Positions 42,551 to 53,066 of a DNA stretch of 64,000 bases are shown here, piece by piece. A program made the translations under genes and the position numbers. The notes under the pieces are model-generated. The model made no database searches. It worked only from the letters and a program-made list of their open reading frames with translations, and was not told where the DNA came from. This stretch comes from Bradyrhizobium sp. CB82. Its GTDB lineage: Bacteria > Pseudomonadota > Alphaproteobacteria > Rhizobiales > Xanthobacteraceae. How positions within the stretch are numbered: the first letter of the stretch is position 1; the number at the start of each line of letters is the position of its first letter. The stretch lies in contig NZ_CP121650.1 in NCBI RefSeq assembly GCF_029714405.1, forward strand, positions 4,779,001 through 4,843,000, read 5' to 3'.

Positions 42551-44443
42551 ATGGCTCATATCGAGGTTCAGGTGACCGAGGTGGTGGGCGAGGTGACCGG
42601 GCAGTCCCCTCGCCGGCGACCTTCGTTTCTGGCTTCGCTGGAGCGCGTGCTCGGCTTCATCGTCGAGATCCCGGCGGCGATCCTGGTCGTCGCCGAGATC
42701 GTCATCCTGTTCGCCGGCGTGGTCGCACGCTACGGCTTTCACCGGCCGCTGGTCTGGTCGGACGAACTCGCATCCATTCTGTTCCTGTGGCTCGCGATGC
42801 TCGGCGCGGCGGTGGCCTTCCGCCGTTCCGAGCACATGCGCATGACGGCGTTCGTCGCGAGGGCGAGCCCAGCGATGCGGGTCTATCTCGATCTCGTGGC
42901 GGTCTGCGCCGCGCTGGCGTTCCTCGTGATGATCGTATGGCCGTCCTACGACTACGCCTATGAGGAAAGCTTCATCACCACGCCGGCGCTCCAGATCTCG
43001 AACATGTGGCGCGCCGCTGCGCTGCCGGTCGGCATCTGCCTGATGGCGGCGTTTGCGGTGCTGCGCCTGCTGCGCGCGGCCGACTATCGGACCGTGCTGA
43101 CGGCCGCCGTGACCGTCGCCGTCGTCGTCGGCTTGTTCTGGCTCGCCGAGCCCCATCTGCGGCCGCTCGGCAATCTCAACCTGGTGATCTTCTTCGTCGG
43201 CGTCGCCGGCTTCTGCGTCTTTGCCGGCGTTCCCATTGCGTTCGGCTTCGGCCTTGCCATCTTCGGCTATCTCGCGCTGACCACACGCACGCCAGTGATG
43301 GTGCTGGTCGGCCGAATGGACGAGGGCATGAGCCATCTGATCCTGCTCTCGGTGCCGCTGTTCGTGTTCCTGGGGCTTTTGATAGAAATGACCGGCATGG
43401 CGCGGGCCATGGTGGCGTTCCTGGCGAGCCTGCTCGGGCATGTCCGCGGCGGGCTGCACTACGTGCTGGTCGGCGCCATGTACCTGGTCTCCGGCATCTC
43501 CGGCGCCAAGGCGGCCGACATGGCCGCGGTCGCGCCGGTCTTGTTCCCCGAGATGAAGCAGCGCGGCGCCAAACCCGGCGATCTGGTCGCCCTGCTCGCG
43601 GCCACCGGCGCGCAGACCGAAACCATTCCGCCGAGCCTCGTGCTCATCACCATCGGCTCGGTCACGGGCGTCTCGATCGCAGCACTGTTCACCGGCGGCC
43701 TGTTGCCCGGCGTGGTGCTGGCGCTGACGCTCTGCATGCTGGTCTGGTGGCGCTACCGACACGAGGACATGAGCCATGTTAGCCGCGCCACGGCCGGCCA
43801 GATCGGCAAGACCTTCGTCATCGCCCTGCCCGCGCTCGCCCTTCCCTTCGTGATCCGCTACTCGGTGGTCGAGGGCATCGCCACCGCGACCGAGGTCTCG
43901 ACCATCGGCATTGTCTATAGCGTCCTGGTCGGACTCTTGATCTACCGCCGCTTCAACTGGCGACGGCTGTTGCCGATGCTGGTCGAGACCGCGGCGCTGT
44001 CGGGGGCGATCCTCCTGATCATCGGCACCGCCACGGGCATGGCCTGGGGCCTGACACAGTCCGGCTTCTCGCGCTCGCTTGCATCAGCCATGACCGGGCT
44101 GCCCGGCGGCTCGGCCTCCTTCATCGCGGTCTCGATCCTGGCCTTCACCATCCTTGGCAGCGTACTGGAGGGTATTCCGGCGATCGTGCTGTTCGGGCCT
44201 CTTTTGTTTCCGATCGCGCGGGCCGTCGGCGTCCACGAGGTGCACTATGCCGTGGTCATCATCCTTGCCATGGGCATCGGCCTGTTCGCCCCGCCTTTCG
44301 GCGTCGGCTATTATGCCGCCTGCGCGATCGGCCGCGTTGACCCCGCCGAGGGCATCAGGCCAATCTGGGGCTATCTGCTGGCGTTGCTCGTAGGATTGAT
44401 TATCGTGGCGATATTCCCGTGGATTTCGATCGGATTCCTTTGA
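42551..44443 (+). CDS. Fused TRAP transporter DctQM membrane protein
   Basis: 630 residues. Residues about 30-190 are the small four-helix DctQ domain (WSDELASILFLWLAMLGAAV, RRSEHMRM). From about 200 on lies the large DctM domain with about 12 helices (PIAFGFGLAIFGYLALTT, LLVALLAATGAQTETIPPS represented as LVALLAATGAQTETIPPS). Fusion of Q and M is well known in the TRAP family. It uses a sodium or proton gradient to import the ligand bound by DctP. It begins 15 bp after dctP; the acyl-CoA synthetase follows 20 bp later, so all three form one operon. Confidence 0.94.
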   Translation: MAHIEVQVTEVVGEVTGQSPRRRPSFLASLERVLGFIVEIPAAILVVAEIVILFAGVVARYGFHRPLVWSDELASILFLWLAMLGAAVAFRRSEHMRMTAFVARASPAMRVYLDLVAVCAALAFLVMIVWPSYDYAYEESFITTPALQISNMWRAAALPVGICLMAAFAVLRLLRAADYRTVLTAAVTVAVVVGLFWLAEPHLRPLGNLNLVIFFVGVAGFCVFAGVPIAFGFGLAIFGYLALTTRTPVMVLVGRMDEGMSHLILLSVPLFVFLGLLIEMTGMARAMVAFLASLLGHVRGGLHYVLVGAMYLVSGISGAKAADMAAVAPVLFPEMKQRGAKPGDLVALLAATGAQTETIPPSLVLITIGSVTGVSIAALFTGGLLPGVVLALTLCMLVWWRYRHEDMSHVSRATAGQIGKTFVIALPALALPFVIRYSVVEGIATATEVSTIGIVYSVLVGLLIYRRFNWRRLLPMLVETAALSGAILLIIGTATGMAWGLTQSGFSRSLASAMTGLPGGSASFIAVSILAFTILGSVLEGIPAIVLFGPLLFPIARAVGVHEVHYAVVIILAMGIGLFAPPFGVGYYAACAIGRVDPAEGIRPIWGYLLALLVGLIIVAIFPWISIGFL

Positions 44444-44463
44444 AGCGTTGAGGGAGGGTGGCG

Positions 44464-46113
<1,650 letters not shown>

Positions 46114-46181
46114 CGCTTACCGAGACCGAATTCCTGAGAGCGCCTCGGGCATCTTCAAGACGTTGGTACTGCTTACGAGCG

Positions 46182-46649
46182 TTACTGCTTACCGAGCGCT
46201 TCCCCCGCGGTCGGCGACACCAAGTCCGCGACCGCCTCCTCCAGAATTGTGGCCACTTCCAATAGTGAAATAACCAAGCGCGGCATCCGCCTCAGCCTTT
46301 CATCGACGGCGACAGCCGAAACATCGTTTCGCGTCCGGCCGCCGAGCAATCGCCATCGCCCGAAGGTGATCTTGTGGACATTGCCGGAGACGTATCCGAC
46401 CGACGCCCACGATTGCCTCGACTCCAGCAAGAGCTCGTCGGCCATCTTGTCCATCACCTTGACGATCGCGATCATATCCCGCGTGGCGCCCGCAAGCCCG
46501 TGCCCGCTGCGATCCGGGTTGCAATCACCGGCACGCCTGGCGCTGGCCGATGGCTTGTCCTGCAATTCGGCGAGTTTGCACAGCAGCGCTGCGAAGCGGG
46601 AATGTGCTGCGCGAACGAGATCCTCAAGTAAAGATAGATTGGTCCTCAT
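46182..46649 (-). CDS. Hypothetical protein, uncertain
   Basis: 155 residues if started at the ATG 46647-46649. The sequence has amphipathic helices (LEDLVRAAHSRFAALLCKLA; DMIAIVKVMDKMADELLLES) but no recognised domain, signal or membrane segment. No clear ribosome binding site was seen. The third-position GC bias is weaker than in neighbouring genes, which may mean transferred DNA or a spurious frame. It lies between the acyl-CoA synthetase and the AraC regulator on the other strand. The flanks 46114-46181 and 46650-46989 show nothing definite. Confidence 0.35.
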   Translation of the reverse strand: MRTNLSLLEDLVRAAHSRFAALLCKLAELQDKPSASARRAGDCNPDRSGHGLAGATRDMIAIVKVMDKMADELLLESRQSWASVGYVSGNVHKITFGRWRLLGGRTRNDVSAVAVDERLRRMPRLVISLLEVATILEEAVADLVSPTAGEALGKQ

Positions 46650-46989
46650 GGACGCCGACGTGGCGTGCGGTTTGATCAATGTAAAATGCATCAAATACTC
46701 CAAGGGCAACCCAAGCGAAGGCTGCCGCATTGCAGAACCCTAGAGGCGCGCAATCGCAAAGGCTTGAACGTCTCAAGCCACGATTGATCAAAACAAGCCC
46801 GCAAAGAAATCCGGGCAGCGGCAATAGAACGCGCTCGCTCGAATGTGATCAAAAAAGCTTCGTGCATGGGTGTAGGTGAAGTGCCCGACAACCCAGGGTT
46901 CCCGCCAGCCAGCGAGCGGGAGGATGGGAATATTCATTTTGAATGCTGCGTCCGCCGATCGTTTCCCACGGCGGATTGGAGAATAGATA

Positions 46990-47907
46990 ATGACCGATGA
47001 TGGCCTCTACGGCGATCGGCTTGCAAAATTGTTTCCAATGATCCAAAGCCCAAACTCGGGAATAGTTAAATCGCTCCAAAGAGGCAAATTCGCCGCGGTT
47101 CGGATGGCCTATTCCGGACCTGTCCACGACCCGACACTGCCGTCACCTCCGGATGAGGCATTTGCACTCTGTCTTCGCCTGCGACATCAAAGAGCAGAGT
47201 CATGGATAGATGGCCGTCATGCGCGTAAGGGCGCCCAGAAGGATGAGACAAGCGTCTATGATCTTCGATGCGAAACCGTCGTTCGCTTCCAGGATCCGTT
47301 CGACTTTCTCTATCTTTATCTGCCGCACAATGCGTTGAGCGAGTTGGCGGCGGAGCTGGGCGTTGGTCACATTCAGTACGATATTGCAAGTGGTACAAAC
47401 ATCTTCGACCCCGTCGTAGCTCACTTGGGGGCCTGCCTGCTGCCGGCTCTCGAGAAACCTCATGAAGCCAACGAACTGTTCGTGGGCCATGTCGCGATGG
47501 CGCTCAATGCACATTTTCTCAGAGAGTACTCAAGCAGCCGACCAGAAACACGCGCTCAACGCAGCGGATTGGCCCCATGGCAACTTCGGACTGCGAAAGA
47601 GCTGATGCGTGCGAATCTCGACGGAGCACTCCCGCTGGCACGCATCGCGAGCGAATGCGGCTTATCGGCCGCCCACTTTGCCCGCGCGTTCAGGGTAAGT
47701 ACGGGAACGCCACCGCACCGTTGGCTGATGGATCAACGTATCGAGCAAAGCAAATGCCTGCTCGTGGACTCCACATTGTCGCTCACTGAAATTGCGATCA
47801 AATGCGGTTTCTCCGACCAAAGTCACTTCACCAGGGCCTTCTCGTCTGCGGTGGGCGCTACTCCTGGCCGCTGGCGGCTGAGTCGGAAGGGCCAGCCCCA
47901 ATTCTAG
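46990..47907 (+). CDS. AraC-family transcriptional regulator
   Basis: 305 residues. The C-terminal 100 residues contain the double helix-turn-helix: LPLARIASECGLSAAHFARA and LSLTEIAIKCGFSDQSHFTR, followed by the family GATPGRWR. The N-terminal half has a ligand-sensing type domain (LRCETVVRFQDPFDFLYLYL). Its target is unknown: the neighbours are a hypothetical frame and an autotransporter remnant. Its codon use is less GC-biased than the housekeeping genes here. GGAG stands about 10 bp before the ATG. Confidence 0.88.
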   Translation: MTDDGLYGDRLAKLFPMIQSPNSGIVKSLQRGKFAAVRMAYSGPVHDPTLPSPPDEAFALCLRLRHQRAESWIDGRHARKGAQKDETSVYDLRCETVVRFQDPFDFLYLYLPHNALSELAAELGVGHIQYDIASGTNIFDPVVAHLGACLLPALEKPHEANELFVGHVAMALNAHFLREYSSSRPETRAQRSGLAPWQLRTAKELMRANLDGALPLARIASECGLSAAHFARAFRVSTGTPPHRWLMDQRIEQSKCLLVDSTLSLTEIAIKCGFSDQSHFTRAFSSAVGATPGRWRLSRKGQPQF

Positions 47908-48243
47908 CAGCGACAATCCGGAGATGTCGGCCGGCCGAGCTGGGCCCGGGCTCATCGAGCCGGATTTTTGCAACCCTGGTCGGCGCTGATTATTCGCTAT
48001 CGCCGCAAACGCGGCCTGGCGTCGCGATGGCCGACGGCACCAATTTCGCCGGTAGCGTCGGCAGCAGCCGCTCCGATCTGTTTCAGGCCGGCGCCTTCGT
48101 CAGGCATACGGTCGGGCAGGCCCATGTCGCCACCGCGCTCGCCTCTGGCCGGCAGGCGATCACCAGCGATCATCCCGGCATCGATGTATCCGTCCGGTGA
48201 AGGCCGCCTTGCCGAATGAGGCGTGTTGTTGAGTACTGTCCTT

Positions 48244-48654
48244 ATGGACAGTGATAGGCGCAGTGCCCAAGTCGAACGGCTCGAAGTAGTGGACACAGGC
48301 CGGCGGCGACGCTGGTCCGAGGATGAGAAGCTCAGGATCGTCCTGGAGAGCTTACAGGCGCCGCGCCAGGTCGCGGCAACAGCGCGGCGGTATGGTGTTT
48401 CGCGCTCATTGCTGCTGCGATGGCGACGGTCGTTTCGGCCTGAGCCGAAGGATGCGGTCCATCGACCTGGCTTCGTACCGGCGATGGTGGTCGCGGAAGC
48501 AGGGCCGGCGCCTTGTCCAGTCGCGCCGGCCAACAGCGGCGGGTCGATCGAGATCGAGTTTGTTGCCGGGGCTCGGATGCGGATCACGGGCACGGTCGAC
48601 GCGGCGACGCTGAAGGCTGCGGTCGCGGCACTGGCAGATGGACGGCCGCAGTGA
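48244..48654 (+). CDS. tnpA: IS66 accessory protein TnpA
   Basis: 136 residues. The N-terminal helix-turn-helix of the IS3/IS66 orfA type is clear: RRRRWSEDEKLRIVLESLQA and VAATARRYGVSRSLLLRWRR. The C-terminal half has VDAATLKAAVAAL. It is needed for IS66 transposition together with TnpB and TnpC. The stop overlaps the tnpB start (GTGA), implying coupling. ATG 48244 was preferred over weaker upstream starts. Confidence 0.9.
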   Translation: MDSDRRSAQVERLEVVDTGRRRRWSEDEKLRIVLESLQAPRQVAATARRYGVSRSLLLRWRRSFRPEPKDAVHRPGFVPAMVVAEAGPAPCPVAPANSGGSIEIEFVAGARMRITGTVDAATLKAAVAALADGRPQ

Positions 48655-48998
48655 TCCCCATTCCGTCGGGCGTCCGGGTGTGGATTGCGACCGGCCATAC
48701 AGACATGCGCCGCGGCATGAACTCGCTGGCCTTGCTGGTGCAGGAAGCCTTCAAGCGAGACCCGCACGGCGGCGATCTCTATGTGTTCCGTGGCAGGAGC
48801 GGCAAGCTGATCAAGATCCTCTGGCACGATGGGCTTGGGATGTCGCTCTACGCCAAGCGGCTGGAGCGCGGTCGCTTCTTGTGGCCGTCGTCGGCTGATG
48901 GCGTGGTGACAATCACCCCAGCCCAGCTTGGCTACCTGCTGGAGGGCATCGACTGGCGGATGCCGCAACAGACCTGGCGACCGCGGGCGGCGGGCTGA
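48651..48998 (+). CDS. tnpB: IS66 Orf2-family protein TnpB
   Basis: 115 residues from a GTG start overlapping the tnpA stop. The family sequence is complete: PSGVRVWIATGHTDMRRGMN, LYVFRGRSGKLIKILWHDG, LYAKRLERGRFLWP and the end region GIDWR. TnpB is a required partner of the transposase, and its biochemical role is unknown. tnpC follows 73 bp later. Confidence 0.92.
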   Translation: MIPIPSGVRVWIATGHTDMRRGMNSLALLVQEAFKRDPHGGDLYVFRGRSGKLIKILWHDGLGMSLYAKRLERGRFLWPSSADGVVTITPAQLGYLLEGIDWRMPQQTWRPRAAG

Positions 48999-49071
48999 TC
49001 GCTGGGATTTGAATCGGTGGCACGATCAGCGGTTCGGACAGAGACCGCGTCTTGTGATTCTCTGGTCGGCG

Positions 49072-50649
49072 ATGGGCGCTGATGATTCTCTTCCCGACGA
49101 TGTGACCACGCTGCAGGCGATGCTGCGCGCCGAACGAGCGGCCCGGTTGGCCGCGGAAGCCGAGGCCCAGGCGGGGAGCTTGCTGATCGAGAAGCTCAAA
49201 CTCACGATCAAGAAGCTCCGGCACGAGCAGTTCGGACAGTCCTCCGAGCGCGGCGCATTGCTGGACCAGCTCGAGCTACAGCTCGCCGACCTCGAGGAGA
49301 ACGCGGCGCAAGCTGAGACCGCGGCGCAAATGGCATCCGAGAAGATTGCGGTGCCATCGTTCGAGCGCCGCAAGCCAGCCCGCCGGCCGCTGCCGGAGCA
49401 TCTGCCGCGGGAGCGCATTGTCTATCCGGTGCCGGCGACCTGCCCATGCTGCGGCGACAGCCGGTTGCGCAAGATCGGCGAGGACGTGACCGAGACGCTG
49501 GAGCTCGTTCCGCGCCAGTGGAAAGTGATCCAGCACGTGCGCGAGAAGCTCGTCTGCCGGGCCTGCGAAGCGATCACCCAGCCGCCAGCTCCCTCGCACG
49601 CAATCGCGCGCGGGCGTGCAGGGCCCAAGCTGCTGGCCCATGTCCTGTTCGCCAAGTACGGCCTGCACCTGCCGCTCCATCGTCAGAGCGACGTCTACCA
49701 GCGTGAAGGCATCGACCTCGACGTGTCGACGCTCGCGGACTGGGTGGGCGCCTCCGCTGCAACCCTGATGCCGCTGGTCGATGCGATCCGGAGCCATGTC
49801 TTTGCGGCCGAACGCATCCACGCGGACGACACCACGGTGCCGGTCCTGGCCAAGGGCAAGACCCGCACCGGCCGGCTCTGGACCTACGTGCGCGACGACC
49901 GTCCGTTTGCCGGCCCAGATCCGCCGGCGGCCGTGTTCTTCTACTCGCCGGATCGTGGCGGTGCGCATCCGGAGCAGCATCTGGCGGGCTATGCCGGACT
50001 GATGCAGGCCGACGCCTACGCCGGCTTTGGCAGGCTCTACGAGGCCAATCGCAAGGGCGGCCCGATCATCGAGGCCGCGTGCTGGGCGCACGGCAGGCGC
50101 AAGTTCTTTGATCTGGCACGGCTCACCAAGGCGCCGATCGCGGCCGAGGCGGTCAAGCGCATCGACGTTCTGTTCGCCATCGAGCGCGAGATCAACGGCC
50201 TTGCTCCGCAGGAACGCCTGCGTGTGCGCCAGGAACGTAGCCGTCCCTTAATCGTCGAGCTGGAGGCGTGGTTGCGCGAGCAGCGCGCCAAGCTCTCCAG
50301 GAACAACGACACGACCAAGGCGATCAATTACTGCCTCAGCCGCTGGGACGCATTTACCCGCTTCCTTGATGACGGACGGCTTTGCATGTCGAACAATGCC
50401 GCCGAGCGCGAGCTTCGGGCTGTCGCCGTGGGCAGAAGAAATTGGACCTTCGCCGGCTCCGATGAGGGCGGCCGGCGTGCGGCTGCGATCTACACCCTCA
50501 TCGCCACCGCCAAGCTCAACGACATCGATCCACAGGCTTGGCTCGCCGACGTGCTGGCGCGCATCAACGATCATGCTATCCAGAGGCTGGCTGAGCTTCT
50601 GCCCTGGAACTGGCAAAAGCCCGTGCCGAGCCATGTCGAAGCGGCGTGA
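49072..50649 (+). CDS. tnpC: IS66 transposase TnpC
   Basis: 525 residues. A leucine-rich N-terminal coiled coil (about 10-95) is followed by a zinc-finger region (PATCPCCGDSRLRKIGEDV; KLVCRACEAI). The DDE catalytic core includes IHADDTTVPVL with the first aspartate, LMQADAYAGF with the second, and SNNAAERELRAVAVGRRNW with the glutamate. No frameshift or stop interrupts it. ATG 49072 begins the coiled-coil region. Confidence 0.95.
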   Translation: MGADDSLPDDVTTLQAMLRAERAARLAAEAEAQAGSLLIEKLKLTIKKLRHEQFGQSSERGALLDQLELQLADLEENAAQAETAAQMASEKIAVPSFERRKPARRPLPEHLPRERIVYPVPATCPCCGDSRLRKIGEDVTETLELVPRQWKVIQHVREKLVCRACEAITQPPAPSHAIARGRAGPKLLAHVLFAKYGLHLPLHRQSDVYQREGIDLDVSTLADWVGASAATLMPLVDAIRSHVFAAERIHADDTTVPVLAKGKTRTGRLWTYVRDDRPFAGPDPPAAVFFYSPDRGGAHPEQHLAGYAGLMQADAYAGFGRLYEANRKGGPIIEAACWAHGRRKFFDLARLTKAPIAAEAVKRIDVLFAIEREINGLAPQERLRVRQERSRPLIVELEAWLREQRAKLSRNNDTTKAINYCLSRWDAFTRFLDDGRLCMSNNAAERELRAVAVGRRNWTFAGSDEGGRRAAAIYTLIATAKLNDIDPQAWLADVLARINDHAIQRLAELLPWNWQKPVPSHVEAA

Positions 50650-50662
50650 GCCAAGAGGACAC

Positions 50663-51034
50663 ATGAGAGCGAGCGGTCTGTCCGCGGCAGATAAATCGGC
50701 GGTGGCGGCCGCCTGCCAGCAACTGATCGACGACTTCCTGAAGCCCCGCTTCCTGCCCACGATCCGGCCAACGCAGTTCAACTACCCCGTCGATATCCTG
50801 GGAAAGTGGCACGGCACCAAATATCGCTTCATTCAACGCTACCGCTCCGGCTTCCCGGAGAATCTCGGCGAAGAGTTCGACGCCCCGTTCGCCCGTCTCG
50901 ACTGGATTAGCCGCAATCGCTTCGACATCCAGTGGCATCGTCACACCGGAGAATGGTTCTGCCGGCATCGCGGCCTGACCCTCGCCGAAGCGATTGACAC
51001 GCTAAAATCCGACGGATTGCTCCATCCACCTTAA
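50663..51034 (+). CDS. DUF3024 passenger protein carried by IS66
   Basis: 123 residues. No transposase feature is present. The compact domain with PVDILGKWHGTKYRFIQRYR, RLDWISRNRFDIQWHRHTGE and WFCRHRGLTLAEAID resembles DUF3024. It starts 13 bp after tnpC and ends 51 bp before the right inverted repeat, so it is inside the element. Passenger genes occur in some IS66 members. The function is unknown; the many Trp, His and Arg residues suggest nucleic-acid or metal contact, which is inference only. Confidence 0.75.
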   Translation: MRASGLSAADKSAVAAACQQLIDDFLKPRFLPTIRPTQFNYPVDILGKWHGTKYRFIQRYRSGFPENLGEEFDAPFARLDWISRNRFDIQWHRHTGEWFCRHRGLTLAEAIDTLKSDGLLHPP

Positions 51035-51212
51035 ACACTGGAACTCCGCAAGGTCAGGTCCCCCGGGTCCTCACCGGACGGATACGCATCGATCAGCTCA
51101 ACGCGGCTTAACAGCTGGGCGGCGGCCGCAAGCTTCGACGGCGAATTCTCCAGCCAGGTGCGGTTCTATACCGGCAAGGCTGTCATGCGCTGTGCTTGGT
51201 AGGACGCGCGCT

Positions 51213-52163
51213 TTAGAGCGTTAGCCGATCAGATTGCAAATAGCCGGCGGCGGCGGAGTAGTTCCTAGACTCTGCGGGCGTGTAGGTGTCGACGATGCGC
51301 CCGATCGCATCCCAAAGGCCGCCGATGGTCCGTTCGGCGGCCTTTCGCAAGTGTGCTTTGAGCTTGGCGAAGGCGTTCTCAATCGGATTGAGGTCGGGGC
51401 TGTAGGGCGGGAGATAGAGGAGCGTGGCGCCGGCCGCCTCGATCATCTTGCGTATGCGTGGTCCTTTGTGGCTGGACAGGTTGTCCATGATGACGATGGC
51501 GTGTTCCGGCAGCTCGGGGACGAGCACTTTTTCGACATAGGTCTCAAAGGCGTCGCGGTTGATGGGGCCATCGAGCACCCATGGAGCGATGATGCCGTTC
51601 GTGGTGAGGGCGGCTACGCAGGTTGTCGTTTTCCAGTGACCGTGAGGAATGCTGGCCACCGCGCCGGCAGCGGCCGTGTGTTCGCGCCATGTTGGTCGAT
51701 GCCCAAGTCTCATCAATGAAGACGAGGCGATCCCGGTCGAGCTTGTCCTGGCTCTCGCGCCAAGCCTCGCGGTCCTTCAAAACGTCCGGACGGTTCTGCT
51801 CTGCGGCATGGGCAGTCTTTTTTTGCGCGTGATCTTGTGACGTTCGAAGAAGCGGCGGATCGTGCCATAGCCAAAGGATAGGCCTTGTTTGCTCAAGCTG
51901 TGCCGCAATTCCTCAATGGTGATATCGGGCGACGCCTCGAGCAAAGCTATGATCGCCGCCTGGTGAGCATCGATCCGGTGCGATTTGCGATCACCGCCTT
52001 GAGCCTTTGGCAGAGCATCGCCTTGCTCCCGCTCGCGCGTTCGCCAACGGCTTACGCTGGCCGGGCTCACTCCAAATCGCTCAGCAGCCTGCCGGCCTGA
52101 AACGCCGCTCTCAATACAGCTAAGAACACGTTCGCGAAGATCCATCGACAACGGTTTCGCCAT
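51213..52163 (-). pseudogene. IS630-family transposase, split in three frames
   Basis: The N-terminal helix-turn-helix part (52163 down to about 51800) reads SMDLRERVLSCIESGVSGRQ. It ends in a run of seven A's (CGCAAAAAAAGACTG), where a -1 shift continues into TAHAAEQNRPDVLKDREAW and DRLVFIDETWASTNMARTHG. Such A-runs are sites of programmed -1 frameshifting in this family. A second break near 51660 separates THGRCRRG from IPHGHWKTTT and has no slippery run, so it is probably an inactivating mutation. The last part has IVIMDNLSSHKG, YLPPYSPDLNPIEN (DDE residues). Its TAA stop is completed by the target-site TA. Confidence 0.85.
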
Positions 52164-52254
52164 GCTCGCCGGCCTCCGGTCCCGGCCAACAGCTTGAATC
52201 AGGAAACCGCTGATTTGGGAATCCCCAACGATTCAGTAAGATGGGCTACCGCTC
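51216..52254 (-). mobile_element. IS630-family insertion sequence
   Basis: 1,039 bp flanked by TA on both sides (51214-51215; 52255-52256). The ends share imperfect inverted repeats: GAGCGTTAGCCGATC at the left and, reversed, GAGCGGTAGCCCATC at the right (12 of 15). It carries one damaged transposase gene on the minus strand. It is inserted exactly at the stop codon of the MBL hydrolase gene. Confidence 0.85.
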
Positions 52255-53051
52255 TAGCGCGTTTCCAATCGCAGGCCGTCATAGGCCGGCACCACGCCCG
52301 CCGGCAGCGACTGCCTGACCACCTCGTAATCGACGTCAGCGGTCATGTTGGTGATGACGGCGCGCTTCGGCTTGAAGCGCTCGATCCAGGACAGCGCATC
52401 GTTGATGCTGAAATGGCTGACGTGGCTGGTGTAACGCAGGCCGTCGACGATCCAGAGATCGAGATTTTCCAGTGCGCCCCAGCTCTCGCGCGGAATGTCG
52501 TTGAGGTCGGGCGTGTAGGCAACATCGCCAATCCGATAGCCGAGTGCGGGAATCTGGCCGTGCTGCACCAGGAAGGCCGCCATCTTGACCGCACCGCCCT
52601 TCCCCAAGATGGTCTGAGTCTCGCCCGCCTCGATGGAATGCCGCGTCAGGATCGGCGGATAGTCGCTGCCCTCCGGTGAGATGAAGCAATAGGAGAATCG
52701 CGCCATGATGTCCTTGGCGGTCGACTGATTGAAATAGGTCGGAATGCGCTTGCGCATATGCAGAACGACCGAACGCAGATCGTCCATGCCGTGAGTCTGA
52801 TCGGCATGCTCGTGAGTCAGGAACACCGCATCGATGTGGTCGACATTGGCATCGATGAGCTGCTCGCGCAGGTCGGGCGAGGTGTCGATGACGATCCGCG
52901 TGGTGCCGTGCTCGCCGGTCTGCTCGACCAGCAGCGAGCAGCGACGACGGCGGTTCTTTGGATTGTTGGGGTCGCAGGCGCCCCAGCCGAGTGCCGGGCG
53001 CGGCACGCCGGCGGAAGAGCCGCAGCCCAGAATCGTCAGCGTCAGTGTCAT
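52254..53051 (-). CDS. MBL-fold metal-dependent hydrolase (PhnP/RNase Z-like)
   Basis: 265 residues. The metallo-beta-lactamase signature THEHADQTHGMDDLR is complete. The N-terminus LTILGCGSSAGVPRPALGWG and RCSLLVEQ are typical of the PhnP-like phosphodiesterase group. The role in this chromosomal context (tatD-MBL after metG) is not established; a cyclic-phosphate or nucleotide phosphodiesterase activity is likely. Its stop TAG is made by the last base of the adjoining IS630 plus the target TA. Without the IS the same codon would be TAA, so the protein is unchanged. Confidence 0.9.
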   Translation of the reverse strand: MTLTLTILGCGSSAGVPRPALGWGACDPNNPKNRRRRCSLLVEQTGEHGTTRIVIDTSPDLREQLIDANVDHIDAVFLTHEHADQTHGMDDLRSVVLHMRKRIPTYFNQSTAKDIMARFSYCFISPEGSDYPPILTRHSIEAGETQTILGKGGAVKMAAFLVQHGQIPALGYRIGDVAYTPDLNDIPRESWGALENLDLWIVDGLRYTSHVSHFSINDALSWIERFKPKRAVITNMTADVDYEVVRQSLPAGVVPAYDGLRLETR

Positions 53052-53066
53052 GCGGCGTCCCTGGTT

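Larger units (their letters stand above)
48186..51085 (+). mobile_element. IS66-family insertion sequence, complete
   Basis: 2,900 bp. The terminal inverted repeats are GTATCCGTCCGGTGA (left, 48186) and the same 15 bases reversed at the right end (to 51085). The 8-bp target duplication GCATCGAT flanks it (48178-48185 and 51086-51093). It carries tnpA, tnpB, tnpC and a passenger DUF3024 gene, all apparently intact, so this copy may still be mobile. Confidence 0.92.
47946..51202 (+). pseudogene. Autotransporter beta-domain remnant interrupted by IS66
   Basis: Before the IS, 47946-48185 reads VGADYSLSPQTRPGVAMADG and SDLFQAGAFVRHTVGQAHV. After the IS, 51094 onward first reads IDQLNAA then a stop. 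About 40 bp later in another frame it reads ASFDGEFSSQVRFYTGKAVM and ends in RCAW plus TAG (51200-51202), the aromatic last residue typical of outer-membrane barrels. Removing the IS and one target copy rejoins GID-QLNAA in frame. The passenger, the start and much of the barrel are gone, so the gene was already decayed or decayed afterwards. Confidence 0.65.
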
